This document shows, one piece after another, positions 21,850-32,478 of a stretch of DNA of 64,000 nt. Below the pieces are notes generated by a model. That model was not told where the DNA came from and ran no database searches. It saw only the letters and a list, made by a program, of their open reading frames with translations. The position numbers and the translations under genes are program-made. Source of the DNA: Tolypeutes matacus (taxonomy: Eukaryota; Chordata; Mammalia; Cingulata; Chlamyphoridae). Numbering within the stretch: position 1 is the stretch's first letter; each line of letters begins with the position of its first letter. The stretch is taken from NCBI GenBank assembly GCA_026826555.1, contig JAKSZT010053883.1:28015763-28079762 (forward strand). The letters run 5' to 3'.

Positions 21850-22150
21850 TCTCTCTATGTATGGAAAGCCAGCTCATTCTCAGGGCTCTGCTCAAGTACT
21901 GTCCCTGCAGGAAGTCTTCCTTGACTGCCCCTCTGCCACCCTAATTTACCATGTCACTCAAGGTCATTTTACCTGCATTTAGTCCTTACTTCACTTTTAC
22001 TTTGAATTATGGTTGTTTCTGTCTCTTTCAGTTATTGAAAATTCAATGAGTTGAGACCAAGTCTAGAACATCTTGATCCCTCTTTCTTCTCCAGCACCAA
22101 GGCTATTTCTTTGCCCATTGTCTAAAATCAATAAATGTGTACTTAATGAC
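21850..22150 (+). mobile_element. L2 LINE 3' portion
   Basis: gggctctgctcaagtactgt, ggaagtcttccttgactgcc, ttttacctgcatttagtcc, and near the end gagaccaagtctagaacatc, with aatcaataaatgtgtact as terminal phrase. Confidence 0.78.
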
Positions 22151-22865
22151 ATCACAGTGACGACAAGGCTGGTTAGTTGTTCGCTGCCCATGGATAGTCA
22201 AGGGCCGTACAGACTAGAAAGAGAGTCCTTGATGAGTTTGGTGAGTCTAAGAGGGATGGAGAGAGAGAAGGGCTGTTTATTTCCTTTGCTGTGGAAGCTT
22301 GGCATTCATGCCCAAAAGGAGCTACCACCCCTTCTGTGCTATTAGTATCTCAATGTTCAATGGAGGCTCCATCTGTTTCACATGAGGCTGACTCTGACCC
22401 TTAGTCCCAGAGTCAGAGGACCAGCCAGGCCCAAGCCAATGACAGCACCTCATTGCCCAGCCATCATGCTTGGCTCAGGATTGCACATGACCCTCAGAAC
22501 TGCGGGATGCCCTGAAGCATTTGCTGTGACCTTCGGGCCTGGGGCAGGTGTTTCTGCCTGCTGGGCTTGCTGGTGAGGGAATAAGCTCTGGAGTGACTGC
22601 CACTGCAGAGGCACTTAGTACCACAGGGAGCATGAGACCAGCAAACAAAAGAGTGGAAGGCAGAACTGAGAACGACAGAGGAGCCACGTCCTAAAAACAT
22701 CCTTTGATCCCTGAATCCAATGAGACCTGAATCTGGCTTTTCTATCCCTGGACTTTCCAATTACATGAGTTCGATCTTTGTCACTTGCAGTAGAACTTGA
22801 CCCCCACAGTAGATCCTCCATGCCAGCACAGATGAACTGTGACCCAAGGCAAGACTGGGAAAGAG
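22151..22865. other. Unique DNA
   Basis: No repeat recognised. A 9-bp perfect hairpin stem (ctgactctg ... cagagtcag) lies at 22,388-22,416, too short to interpret. Confidence 0.45.
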
Positions 22866-23390
22866 TCAACTGGTGCAGGCAATGAAATGTCCAACCTCAT
22901 TTGTAATCAGATAACAGAAAACTAAAACAATTACATAACATTGTTTGTCTCTCAACCTGGCAAAGATTAAACATAAAGATCACACTGGTGAGTAGATAGT
23001 GCTTACTGAGGGCGCATGGAAAGAGTATTTGTAAACTTCTGATGGGAGGGTAAATTGGAAGGTGATTAATAATGCATATTAAAACGCTTTAGAACATACT
23101 ACCACTTTATGTTCATCTAGGAAAGTGCCCTAAAGAAATGTGTGCATTTCATTGATAGAAACATCACAGTAGGAGTTTCTAAAACAGTGAAAATTTGAAA
23201 ATAAACTAAGTGTCCAATAATAAAGGACGGGTTAAGGAAATTTTGGTGTCTCCCATAATCAAATATTATGTATTCATTAAAACTATATTTGAGAGTAAAG
23301 TGTTTGTGATAAGTGATAATGCAGGTTACCAATTAAAAAAATATATGTAAAAAGTCTAGAAGATATATAATTAGTAATAAGAGTTTTAGC
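22866..23390 (+). mobile_element. Ancient L1M 3' end
   Basis: Old L1 3' phrases: gatgggagggtaaattgg, ataaactaagtgtccaataa, ttaaggaaattttggtgtc, aaatattatgtattcattaa, tgataatgcaggttaccaa, with an A-rich stretch near 23,335. All coding capacity is lost. Confidence 0.7.
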
Positions 23391-23439
23391 ACTGAGAGAG
23401 CTAAGAGATTAAATGTTTTCTTCTTTTTTTTTCTTATTT

Positions 23440-24165
23440 TGTCGTTTGTCCTACTTCCTCAACTTTCCAAATATATCCTGTGTTTGACCAGGTGGCTACC
23501 AGCCTGGTCCGAGAAGCAATCACCTCTGGCTGGCACAACTGTGATAGGCTCTAACTGGTTTCTCCTGTGTCACTGGTGCCCCTTCAGTCTGCTCTCTATG
23601 CAGCAGCTGAAGCAATCCTGTCAACATACTTGTCTCTTCTCTGACCCAGACCCTCCATAGCTTTCCAACACACTTATAAAAACAACAACAACAAAAGATT
23701 TTTCATGGCCTAAAGTCCCCAAATAATCAGTCACTTTTCTTCCACCTCTCTGCCTCACTCACTCTGCTCCAACCACAGCTTGCTTCTTCAAACACACCAA
23801 GTTTGCTTCTACCCCAGGGCCTTTGCACATGCTGTCCCTGCTGTCTGGAATGTTCCCCTTTTCACGTTCCTGTTCTTCCTTGTAGTCTTGTTCTTGTTCT
23901 CCCTTTAGGGATCTGCCTAAACTTTATGTCTTCAGGAAAGTCTTCCTTGATCACTCAATTTAAAAGAGTACTCCCACCCTCCTATCCTGTTTTAGAGAAC
24001 TTATCAATACCTGGCATTTATAACTTTGTGTAGCTCCCCACTAAAATGTTAGCTCCATGAGGATAAGGACCATCTGTTTAATTCATCATTGTATCTACAG
24101 TGCCTAGAACAGGGCTTGGAGCATAGCAGATAACTCAATAAATAATTTTTGACTAAATGAATGAA
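23440..24165 (+). mobile_element. L2 LINE, long 3' remnant
   Basis: One of the longest L2 copies here: ccagaccctccatagctttc, agcttgcttcttcaaacaca, cagggcctttgcacatgctg, tgctgtctggaatgttccc, tcaggaaagtcttccttgat, gttagctccatgaggataag, agtgcctagaacagggcttg, ctcaataaataatttttgac. An (AAC)n patch at 23,679-23,693 interrupts it. Confidence 0.9.
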
Positions 24166-24299
24166 TGTGAATTAAATTTACCAATTTTTTTCTAACTTTC
24201 TTTCAATATTCACTGACTACATACGTATTATTTTTTACTATTTAGCATAATTTTGAAAAGCAATACAGGGAAATAAGATGACCATGTAGCTGCAGATCA

Positions 24300-24420
24300 G
24301 GTTCTTGGCCTTTCTGGGTGCCCCAAGGGGGAAATCTATATGCCAGCATAACCAAAATGTCTGAAACATTGCCTGATATTCCTCGGGGGACAAAATCTTC
24401 CCTAGTTAATAGCTACTACT
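24300..24420 (-). mobile_element. MER5A-like hAT-Charlie fragment
   Basis: ataaccaaaatgtctgaaac, attgcctgatattcctcggg and ggacaaaatcttccctag match the complement of the MER5A 5' half. Terminal inverted repeats are not recognisable. Confidence 0.62.
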
Positions 24421-24889
24421 CAAGAACATGCTTTGAGAGATTCTCCCTCCCTCCATGCAGGTGCAGCATTACTCTCAAGAGAAGCTTTGAACTGGAGGAT
24501 GAGAGGAAAGTCCCAGAAAACCAAGGACTCTATCATCTACCAAAATAAAAAATGAGGACCTGGCATATCCTTGATTCTGCTCAGAATGTTTACATCCTAC
24601 AACGTTGATGGATTAAGGCAATCTCTCCATCTGACCTGATCTTTAGTGGCAGTTTTTCTGAGACTGCTCTCCAAGTAAACCTGTGGTTGGTTTTCAAATG
24701 GTATGCTCCCTAGTTCCAAATCCAGAAAGAAAATTCAGCCCAAAATCTAGTAACTGGAATGAATTTTACAACCTATTTATTACTCACAAAGAAGTAAATG
24801 TTTTTTTAGTTCAATCATTTCTTTCTGTTACGGCTCTAGCCTAAACCACTGTGATCTTTTGCCTGATCTATACTGCAGAATCTACAACA
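24421..24889. other. Unclassified DNA
   Basis: No gene or confident repeat. May include eroded LTR sequence belonging to the downstream MLT1 end. Confidence 0.35.
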
Positions 24890-25042
24890 ACATCCTCCCA
24901 CAGTCATTCTTGACCCTTCCTGAGGGCTCAGTTAAGCCAAGCCCAGACTCCTGACACACTGAGCTGGTGAAATAATAAAATGTGTGTTAAGTCTCAAAAT
25001 TTGTGGTAATTTGTTGCATAGCAATAGAAAAACAATACAGTC
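24890..25042 (+). mobile_element. MLT1-class LTR 3' end
   Basis: gtgaaataataaaatgtgtg (polyadenylation signal region), tttgtggtaatttgttgcat and the terminal atagaaaaacaatacag match an MLT1-class 3' end. Confidence 0.72.
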
Positions 25043-25122
25043 CTGATGTATTATTTTATGTATTGCTAGATTTGATTTTGTTGAAGATTTTGTGTCCTAT
25101 GTTCAAGAGGGATATTATAGGC
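25043..25122 (-). mobile_element. L1 ORF2 fragment
   Basis: attttgttgaagattttgtg followed by ttcaagagggatattatagg is the complement of the L1 ORF2 reverse-transcriptase region. The piece is short and joined directly to L1 3' UTR sequence. Confidence 0.6.
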
Positions 25123-26460
25123 CTTTTTTCCATATAATAAACTTGATAGAGAAGCTTTAGATTGCATGAAAGTTACATCAAGAAATTAGGGGATTCTTGG
25201 GAGCAGATGTGCTCAAGCAGTTGAGCACCCACCTCTCACATGGGAGGTATGGGGTTCGGTTCCCCATGCCTCCTGAAAAAGAAAAGAAAAAAGCAAAACA
25301 AATGAAAAAGACAACTCAGGGAAGCCAATGTGGCTCAGTGATTGAGCACCAGCTTTCCACATGCGAGGTCCCCGGCCCCAGGTAACTTAAAAAAAATTTT
25401 AAAATAGGGGATTCCTAAGAACCGTATTCTTCCCCCTCCCACAATTCCCCTATTAATAACATCTTGCATTATTGTGGTACATTTGTTACACTTGATGAAC
25501 AAATACTGAAGAATTGCTACTAACCAAGGTCTGAAGTTTCCATTATGGTTCATACTTTTCACTATACAGTGTTATAGGACTTGACAAAATGTATAATAGC
25601 CTGCATCCATCATTGCAATATCATGCAGAACAATTCCAATGCCCTAAAAATGTCCTGTATTCCACCTATTCTTCCCTCCTCCTCCCCTCAGAACCTCTGG
25701 TAACCACCATCTTTATAACAATATTCTTCTGTTAGAACAATAATAAGTCTACTTGGGTCCATAGTTGCATTCCCCTCTTACTTTTGTTCATTCCTCAATC
25801 TTGGGGATTTGGGGATAGTGTTGCTCACTCTGCTTCAGATTGAGAGGGGGCTTAGATCTCATGGGACAAGTGGATGGAACGGCCTTGGTTGCAGTTATAG
25901 ATACTCTCTGTTTTTTCGGGATGGGCTTTGTCCATCATCTCATTTTGTTAGTTGTCCTGGGCCAGACCAATTAAATGGAGAGTAGGTGTTGGCTGCATCT
26001 CTGCTAAGATTCAGGGCTCACCTGGCATATGAACAGACAGAAGATTTAAGTCTCTGGGACATGTGTTTAATGGGTAGAGTGCTAATTGTAGGTTCAAATA
26101 AAAGGAGTAGAAGAATCATGTGTAGGGAAATTAAAAATGAGTCTAACTCTGTTACATTGGGGAAATAGATTATCATATACATCATATATTCCCACCGATG
26201 CGGTGCTGATTTCATGGGCTTGTGTGCCTTGCCCGTAGTGTCTGGATGTCTCTAGAGCTGTTGGGAGCACCCCTGTTTGGACTTTGTTTGCTGTGGCAGT
26301 TTGTGAGTTCTGCCTGCGATAAGCGTAGTATAACCTCTGACACACCCTTCCAACTCATTTTGAAATCTCTTAGTCATAAAAACTCTTTTGTATTTAATGT
26401 TTCCCACTTTTGTTAAGGTCTTTTTCCAAATGCATCATTTGTGACCACTCACCTTTAATG
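25123..26460 (-). mobile_element. L1 3' UTR, antisense
   Basis: Complement of the same 3' UTR as at 9,719: gaaagttacatcaagaaatt, ccctattaataacatcttgc, catcattgcaatatcatgca, ccctaaaaatgtcctgtatt. The portion at 26,200-26,450 (gtctggatgtctctagagc, aaatctcttagtcataaaaa) recurs at 30,300-30,500. It contains a SINE at 25,195. Short frames inside are not genes. Confidence 0.8.
25195..25392 (+). mobile_element. DAS-type dimeric SINE
   Basis: Two tRNA-like units in sense orientation: gggagcagatgtgctcaagc with ggggttcggttccccatgcc (B-box-like), an A-rich linker, then gaagccaatgtggctcagtg. An A-rich tail precedes 25,408. The flanking aggggattcttg and aggggattccta indicate a target duplication of about 10 bp or more. 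Confidence 0.9.
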
Positions 26461-27536
26461 TAATTATTGATATGGTTGAACAGATATTTCCCCTTTTACT
26501 ATTTGTTTTCTAAATGTCTCCCTGACTTTTTTGTTCCTGTTTTGCTGCCTTCTTTTGAGATAAGTAAGAACTTTGAGTGTACCATTTTAATTCTTCTGTA
26601 GACTTTTTTTTTTCTTTTTTATTATCTTCTTCTGTAGACTTCTAAAACTATTTTTTAAGTTATTTTCTTAGGAGTTTCAATATGCATCTTAACTTATTCT
26701 TAACTTATCAGTCTACTTAAGGTTAATGCTAACCCAATACAGGTAATATATAGGAACTCTTTTACAATATAGATCCATTCCCTCCACCACTCCTCTATCC
26801 TAATATCGTGGCAAATGTTGTATCTATATATGTTATAACTTAATAATTCAGTGCTACAATTATTGCTTTATATAATCTTATGCCTTTTAAAGAAATTAAG
26901 AGAAAAAAAATGAGAAAAATAATTAAAGAGTCTATTATAACTAACTCACTTATCTATCATTTCTGCTGCTCTTAATTTCTTCCTATGGATTTGAGTGACT
27001 GTCAACTGTTATTTCCTTTAATTCTGAAGGACTGCCTTCAGTATATCTCATAAGGGATTCTGCTAGCAACAAATAAATTCTCTCAGTCTCCGTTTATATG
27101 GAAACAGAGTCCTTATTTCACCTTCATTTTTGAAGAATAGTTTTGCTGGATATACAATGCTTGATTGACAGAATTTTTTTCATCTTTTGGAACTTTGAAC
27201 ATGCCAGTCCACTAGTTGTTGGCCATCATTGTTTTGGATGAGAAGTCAGCTGATAATCATATTGATGCTCCCCTGCATGTGATGAATCATTTTCTCTATT
27301 GATGCTTTCAAGATTTTCACTTGTCATTATATTTCAGCAGTTTAACTATGAGGTCTTGATGTGGTTTTCTTCATATTTATCCTACTTGGGATTCGTTGAG
27401 CTTCTTGAAATTGTCTATTAGTCTTTTGCATTACATTTGGGAAGTTTTCAGCCATAATTTCATTAAATATGATTTTTTTCCTTTTCTCTCTCCTCCCTTC
27501 TGAAATTTCCATGACATATATGTTGGTATGCTTTAT
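26461..27536 (-). mobile_element. Old L1, ORF1 and start of ORF2, antisense
   Basis: Complement of ORF1 C-terminal region: gaaggactgccttcagtata, tgaagaatagttttgctgg, gagaagtcagctgataatc, gggaagttttcagccataat. The part 26,461-26,980 is AT-rich and more weakly assigned. The ORF order relative to flanking L1 pieces shows that this is a separate element. Confidence 0.65.
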
Positions 27537-27593
27537 GTTGTTGTATAGGTGGATTATATTCACTGACTTTTGGATATTGAACCAGCTTTGCAT
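27342..27593 (-). pseudogene. Chimeric L1 frame: ORF2 start joined to ORF1
   Basis: An 83-codon minus frame. Residues 1 to about 15 (MQSWFNIQKSVNIIH) resemble ORF2p just upstream of reverse-transcriptase motif A; compare the young copy at 58.2 kb. From about residue 22 it reads as L1 ORF1p (NIYVMEISEG, FNEIMAENFPN, FQEAQRIPSRIN). Two different L1 pieces therefore meet near 27,537 and happen to keep one frame. It lacks the ORF1p coiled coil and any catalytic site. Confidence 0.65.
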
Positions 27594-29340
27594 CCCTGGG
27601 GGAAAAAAAACTCACTTGGTCATGGTGTATAATTCTTTTTATATATTGTTGAATTATATCTGCTAAGATATTGTTAAAGATTGTTGTAGCTTTATTCTTG
27701 TTGGATTTGGATTTGTAACTTTCTTTATATTTATTACTATGTTTTATATTATAACTATATTTATCTTGTTTTAGTGTTAAAGTAATAACTAGATTCATAA
27801 AGTGAATTGTAAAGTATTCCCTTCCTGTGTATTTTCTTCAAGAGATTGGATTGTGTAGAATAATTTATCTTTAATTGCTTGGTAGAATTCTCCAGTGAAA
27901 CCATCTAGACCTAAAGATTTCTTTTTGGGGAGTTTTAAAATTATGAATTCAATTTCTTTAATAATTATAGGCCTATTTAAATTATCTGTTTCATTTTGGC
28001 TGAGTTATGATAGTTTGTGTTTTTTGAGCAATCAATCCAGTTCATCTAAGTTGTCAAAATTTTGTATTTAAAGTTGATCATATTATTCCCATATTATCCT
28101 TTTTTGATGTCTGCAGGATCAGCAGTGATACCTCCTATTTCATTCCTTATATTGGTAGGCTGTATCTTCTTTCTGTTTTTCTTTGTCAGTCTTGCTAGAG
28201 GTTTGTCAAATGAATTGATCTTTTCAAAGAACCAGACTTTTGTTTAATTGATTTTCTCTATTCTTCTTCTGTTTCCAAATTCATTGATTTCTTCTCTTGT
28301 CATTATTTCCTTCCTTCTGTTTGCCTTGGGATTATTTTACTCTTAGAGCATCAATTTGAGCCTTTTCCTCTTTTCTAATATATGCATTTAGTGATATAAA
28401 TTTCCCTCTCAGCACTGCTGAAGCTGAGTCCCATAAATTTTGATGTTATATTTTCATTTTAATTCATTTCAATATTTTAAAATTTTTTCCTTGAAACTTT
28501 CTCTTTATCCATGAATTATTTAGAAATGTGTTGTATAGTTTGAAAGTGTTAGTTCCTGTTATCTTTCTGTTGTTGATTTCTTGTTTGATTCCACCACAGT
28601 CAGAGAACACATTCTGTATGATTTCAGTTTTTTACATTTGATGAAGTCTATCTTTGTATATGTTCTGTGGATACTTGAAAAGAATGTGCTTACTGTTTTT
28701 GTGGCATGGAGAATACTATAAATGTTTATTAAATCCTAGTGATTGATGGTATTATTAAGTTCTTCTATACTCTTGCTGACTTCTACTGAGTTGTTTATCA
28801 GTTGTTGAAAGAGAGGTGCTGAATTCTCCAACTATAATTGTGGATTTGTCTCTTCCTCCTTTTGGCTCTATCAGTTTTTGCTTTACATATTTTGCAGCTC
28901 TGTTGCTGGTGCATGCATATTTAAGGATGTTATGTTCTCTTAGTGGACTGACAGCTTTATCGTTTTTTGTTATCTTTGTCTCTGGTACTTTTATTTGCTC
29001 TGAAGTTCACTTTCTCTAATATTAAATAGCCACTCCTTCTTTCCTTTCATTAATGTTTGAATTATATATATTTTCCATTCTTTTACTTTCAGATTAGGTC
29101 TGCTACAAACAAATTTTCTTAGTTTTCCTTCATCTGAAAATGCCTTGATTTCCCCTTCATTTCTGAAAGATATTTTCACTAGATTTAGGATCTAGGTTGA
29201 TTATTCCTTTCTTTCAGGACTTGGAAATATTGTGTCATTTCCTTCTGGCCTTCATGGTTTCTAATAAGAATTGTACCGTCATTTTCATTTGAATTAATTT
29301 TTCACTATAGATAAGTAATCATTTTTCTCTTATTGTCCTT
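27537..29340 (-). mobile_element. L1 ORF2 (endonuclease to RT start) and ORF1 end
   Basis: Complement of ORF2: ttgaaccagctttgcatccc, ttggtagaattctccagtga, gaggtttgtcaaatgaattg, gtcccataaattttgatgt, tctccaactataattgtgg, then the ORF1 end near 29,110-29,300 (aaaatgccttgatttcccct). Reading in the sense direction, the copy stops just before the catalytic motif A of the reverse transcriptase. Many stops. Confidence 0.82.
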
Positions 29341-29603
29341 AAGTTTCATCCATGACATAATATGCATCACAACTTCATTTCTTCTTACATCTAAACAATA
29401 TTCCATCATATGTATATAAAACGTTTTGTTTATCCATTCATCTGTTAATGGACACTTAGGTTGTTTCCATTTTGGGCAATTGTGAATAATTGCTATTATG
29501 AGCATCAATGTACAGATGTCTGTTCACATCCCTGCTTTCAGTTCTTCTTAGTATATACCTAGTGAAGGGATTGCTGGATCAAATGGCAGATCTACATTTA
29601 ACT
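29341..29603 (-). mobile_element. L1 ORF2 C-terminal fragment
   Basis: tttatccattcatctgttaa, tggacacttaggttgtttcc, attgctggatcaaatggcag are the complement of the ORF2 3' end, as at 55,720-55,870. Both sides are joined to other L1 parts out of order. Confidence 0.8.
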
Positions 29604-30280
29604 GATTGCTCTTGCAATTTCTTCTTTGGCTTGCTGGTTGCTTGAGTGTGTTGTTTAACCTCCATATATTTGTGAATTTTCCCATGCTCTGCCTGTTACT
29701 GATTTCCAGTTTTATTCCATCATGATCAGAGAAAGTGCTTTGTATAATTTCAACCTTTATAAATTTATTAAGACCTGTTTTGTGACCCAACATGTGGTCT
29801 ATCCTGAAGAAGTAGCTATGAGCACTTCAGAAGAATGTATATCCTGCTGTTTTGGAGTATAATGTTCTGTATATGTCTGTTAGGTCTAGTTCGTTTATCA
29901 TATTCAAGCTCTCTGTTTCCTTACAGATCCTCTGTCTAGATATTCTTTACAATAATGAGAGTGGTATATTGAAGTCTCCAACTATTATTGTAGAGATGTC
30001 TATTTCTCCTTTTGGTTTTGCCAATGTTTGCCTCATGTACTTTGGGGCATCCTGGCTAGGTACAGAAATATTTATGATTGTTATTTCTTCTTAGTGAATT
30101 GTCCCTTTAATATATAGTGTCCTTCTTTGTCTCTTACAACAGTTTGAATTTAAAGTCTATTTTGTCCTATATTAGTATAGCTACTTCGTTCTTTTTTGGT
30201 TACTCTTTGTGTGGAATATCTTTTTCCAACCTTTCACTTTCAGCCTATTTGTGCCCTTGTGTCTAAGGTGAGTCTTGTAT

Positions 30281-30772
30281 ACTCCAAATTCCTGAGCTGT
30301 CTGCCCTGCCTGTAGTATCTGAATGTCTCTAGAGCCCTTAGGAGGCCTGCTGTTTGAGGCAATAATTTCTGTGGCAGTCAATGAGATCCTGCTGAGATGT
30401 GCATAAGTGTAATCTCTCACTTTAAAATCTCTTAGCCATAAAAGCTCAGTTGTCTTTACCTTTTCCCCCTTTGGGTCAAGGTGTTTTTCCAGATGCATCA
30501 CTAGTTGGCACTTGGTAATAATCCCTTGGTGCCAGTGAGGCTCATCCTCTGGAGTTATGTGTAAACTATAAGGTAAACTATAGTCCACGGTTAGTAGCGA
30601 TGTTTCAATATGTGTTCATCAGTTGTAACAAATGTACCACACTAATGAAAGATGTTAATGTGGGAAAGTGGGGGAGGGGGTGAGGTGGAGCATATGGGAA
30701 TCCCCTATATTTTCCATGTAACAGTTATGTAATCTAAACCTCCTTTAAAAAATTTTTTTTTCTTTTAATTCT
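30281..30772. mobile_element. Inverted L1 3' UTR insertion
   Basis: 30,281-30,575 is 3' UTR in antisense (matching 26,200-26,450). From 30,576 the sequence switches to sense 3' UTR (tcatcagttgtaacaaatgt, accacactaatgaaag, ggtgaggtggagcatatggg) and ends in an A/T-rich stretch at about 30,746-30,772. Inverted 5' segment plus sense 3' end is the signature of twin priming. Confidence 0.65.
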
Positions 30773-30810
30773 TTACTGGAATTTTTTTTCCTTTTAGTAT
30801 CTTAAATATA

Positions 30811-31092
30811 TCATAAACACTGCCCTCTCACCTCCACGGTTTCTAAGGAGAAATCCACACTAATTCTCATTGGACAACCATTGTATATGATGGATTGCCT
30901 TTCTCTTGCTGCTTTCAGAATTGTCTCTTTATCTTTGGCATCTGACATTCTGAATAGCATGTGTCTTGGAGTAGGTCTATTCTGATTTATTCTGTTTGGA
31001 GTATGTTGCTCTTCTTGGATATGAATATTTATGACTTTCATAAGAGTTTGGAGGTTTTCTGCCATTATTTCCTCAAATATTCTTTCTGCCAT
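30811..31092 (-). pseudogene. L1 ORF1p fragment (RRM to C-terminal domain)
   Basis: A 93-codon minus frame containing IFEEIMAENLQTLMKVINIH, IQEEQHTPNRINQNRPTPRH and KDKETILKAARERQ, recognisable as the middle and C-terminal part of L1 ORF1p, the RNA-binding chaperone of the L1 particle. The N-terminal coiled coil is out of frame, and the frame ends early at VEVRGQCL. No intact product is possible. Confidence 0.88.
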
Positions 31093-31301
31093 TTTTCCAT
31101 TCTATTCTCCTTCCAGGACACCCATGACCTGTATGTTTTTGCACTTTGTGCTGTCATTCAACTTCCTGAGACCCTGTTCAATTTTTCCCATTCTTTTCTC
31201 AGTCTGTTCTTCTGTCTTTTCAACTTCAGATGTTCTGTCCTCTTATTCGTTGATCTTTTCTTCTGCCATTTCAACTCTGCTTTTGTATGCCTATAATGTT
31301 T

Positions 31302-31418
31302 TTTATTTATTTATTTATTTTATTTTATTTTATTTTATTTTATTTTACCGGGAGGTCCCGGGGATCGAATCCAGGTCCCTCCATATGGACGCCCAACCAT
31401 TTGAGCCACATCCGCCCC
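31302..31418 (-). mobile_element. DAS-type monomeric SINE
   Basis: One tRNA-like unit in antisense: ccgggaggtcccggggatcg, gtccctccatatggacgccc, caaccatttgagccacatcc. Its tail appears as a (TTTTA)n/(TTTA)n run at 31,302-31,346. Flanked by cctataatgt at 31,290 and 31,419. Confidence 0.9.
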
Positions 31419-32478
31419 CTATAATGTATTTTTAATCTCATCTATTGTATCTTTCATTCCCATGAATTCTGTTACTTCTCTGCTCAACTTTTCATATTCT
31501 TCTTTATGCTCATCCAGTGTCTTCTTAATATCCTTTATCTCTTTAACCATATTTTCCTTCATCTCCTTGAATTGATTTAGGAGATTTATTTGAACATCAT
31601 TGATTAGTTTTTTTTCAAATCTTGTGTCTCATGTGGGTTTTTAATTTGTTCCTTTGACTGGGCCGTGTATTCCTGTTTCTTAGTATGTTTTTGCTGATGA
31701 CTAAGCATCGGATTAGTTGGACAGTTTACTCTGATAGTCAATTTCTCTCTCTTGCCTAAGGTTTTATTTTTTATTGGCTTTGTTTTATGACTCTTCTTTG
31801 ATTCTTGGTTCAACTTACTCTATAACTTTTAAATTGCCCCTTTTTAAGTTATCAGAAGAGAACAGGGACTGACTAATGAGACATAGTCCAGATCCAAGGG
31901 GGTTTGGGGATGGGACAGGAAAGACAACAAAAAACTTTTTTTCCCCTTCTCTTTCCCAGTCTGCTAGTAGATGGTGCTCTTTGGCAAACCTTTCTCCAGA
32001 GTCTTAGGATGGAGGGAGCATTTCTCTTCCAACCTCCACTGGATGGTATTGAGACAATGATAACTTTACCAGGCCAGCTAGAGCCACAATTCAAAGCCAG
32101 GTCCTGCTGTTCAAACTTGCTGAGCAAAAGACACACTCAGCCCTCTGCCATGCACCCCCTCTTACCAGGGAGGAAAACATCTGCTCTCCTCTCAGTCAGT
32201 GGCACTTAGCCATGGGTTGTACCAAAGCTGTTTGTCTCGAGGGTGGGTAATGGGCACCATTTCCTGCCATAGGGGTAATTAACTCACAGTTTTTGCTTCA
32301 GCCTCTTCGTCTCTCTGTCTTGCTCCCTCCTGGACAATGCACAGCACTCCCCTGATCTGCAGAACTACAAAACAGCTGCTTCAGCCAGCTTCTGCCTCTC
32401 CTCTGCTATTTTCATAAGAGAGGCGGGCCCTGCTGATACCTACTTCATCATCATCTTGCCGGAACTCCTCTGTTCATT

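Larger units (their letters stand above)
29604..32478 (-). mobile_element. Rearranged L1 with 5' end
   Basis: In the sense (minus) direction it begins near 32,478 (ggagttccggcaagatgatg, an L1-like 5' end), has a 5' UTR to about 31,900, ORF1 remnants (31,800-30,775), an inserted inverted 3' UTR (30,281-30,772) and ORF2 endonuclease-region sequence to 29,604. The reverse-transcriptase domain is missing. A SINE lies at 31,302. Unlike the L1 at 55-61 kb, its 5' UTR shows no clear tandem array. Confidence 0.72.

Noticed and set aside
22388..22416. 9-bp perfect hairpin
   Set aside because: Stem too short and context uninformative; expected by chance in a window of this size.
25195..25392. tRNA gene candidates from A-box and B-box-like words (also in the other four SINEs)
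   Set aside because: The tRNA-like parts lack a full cloverleaf, and they are followed by A-rich tails and flanked by target duplications: SINEs.
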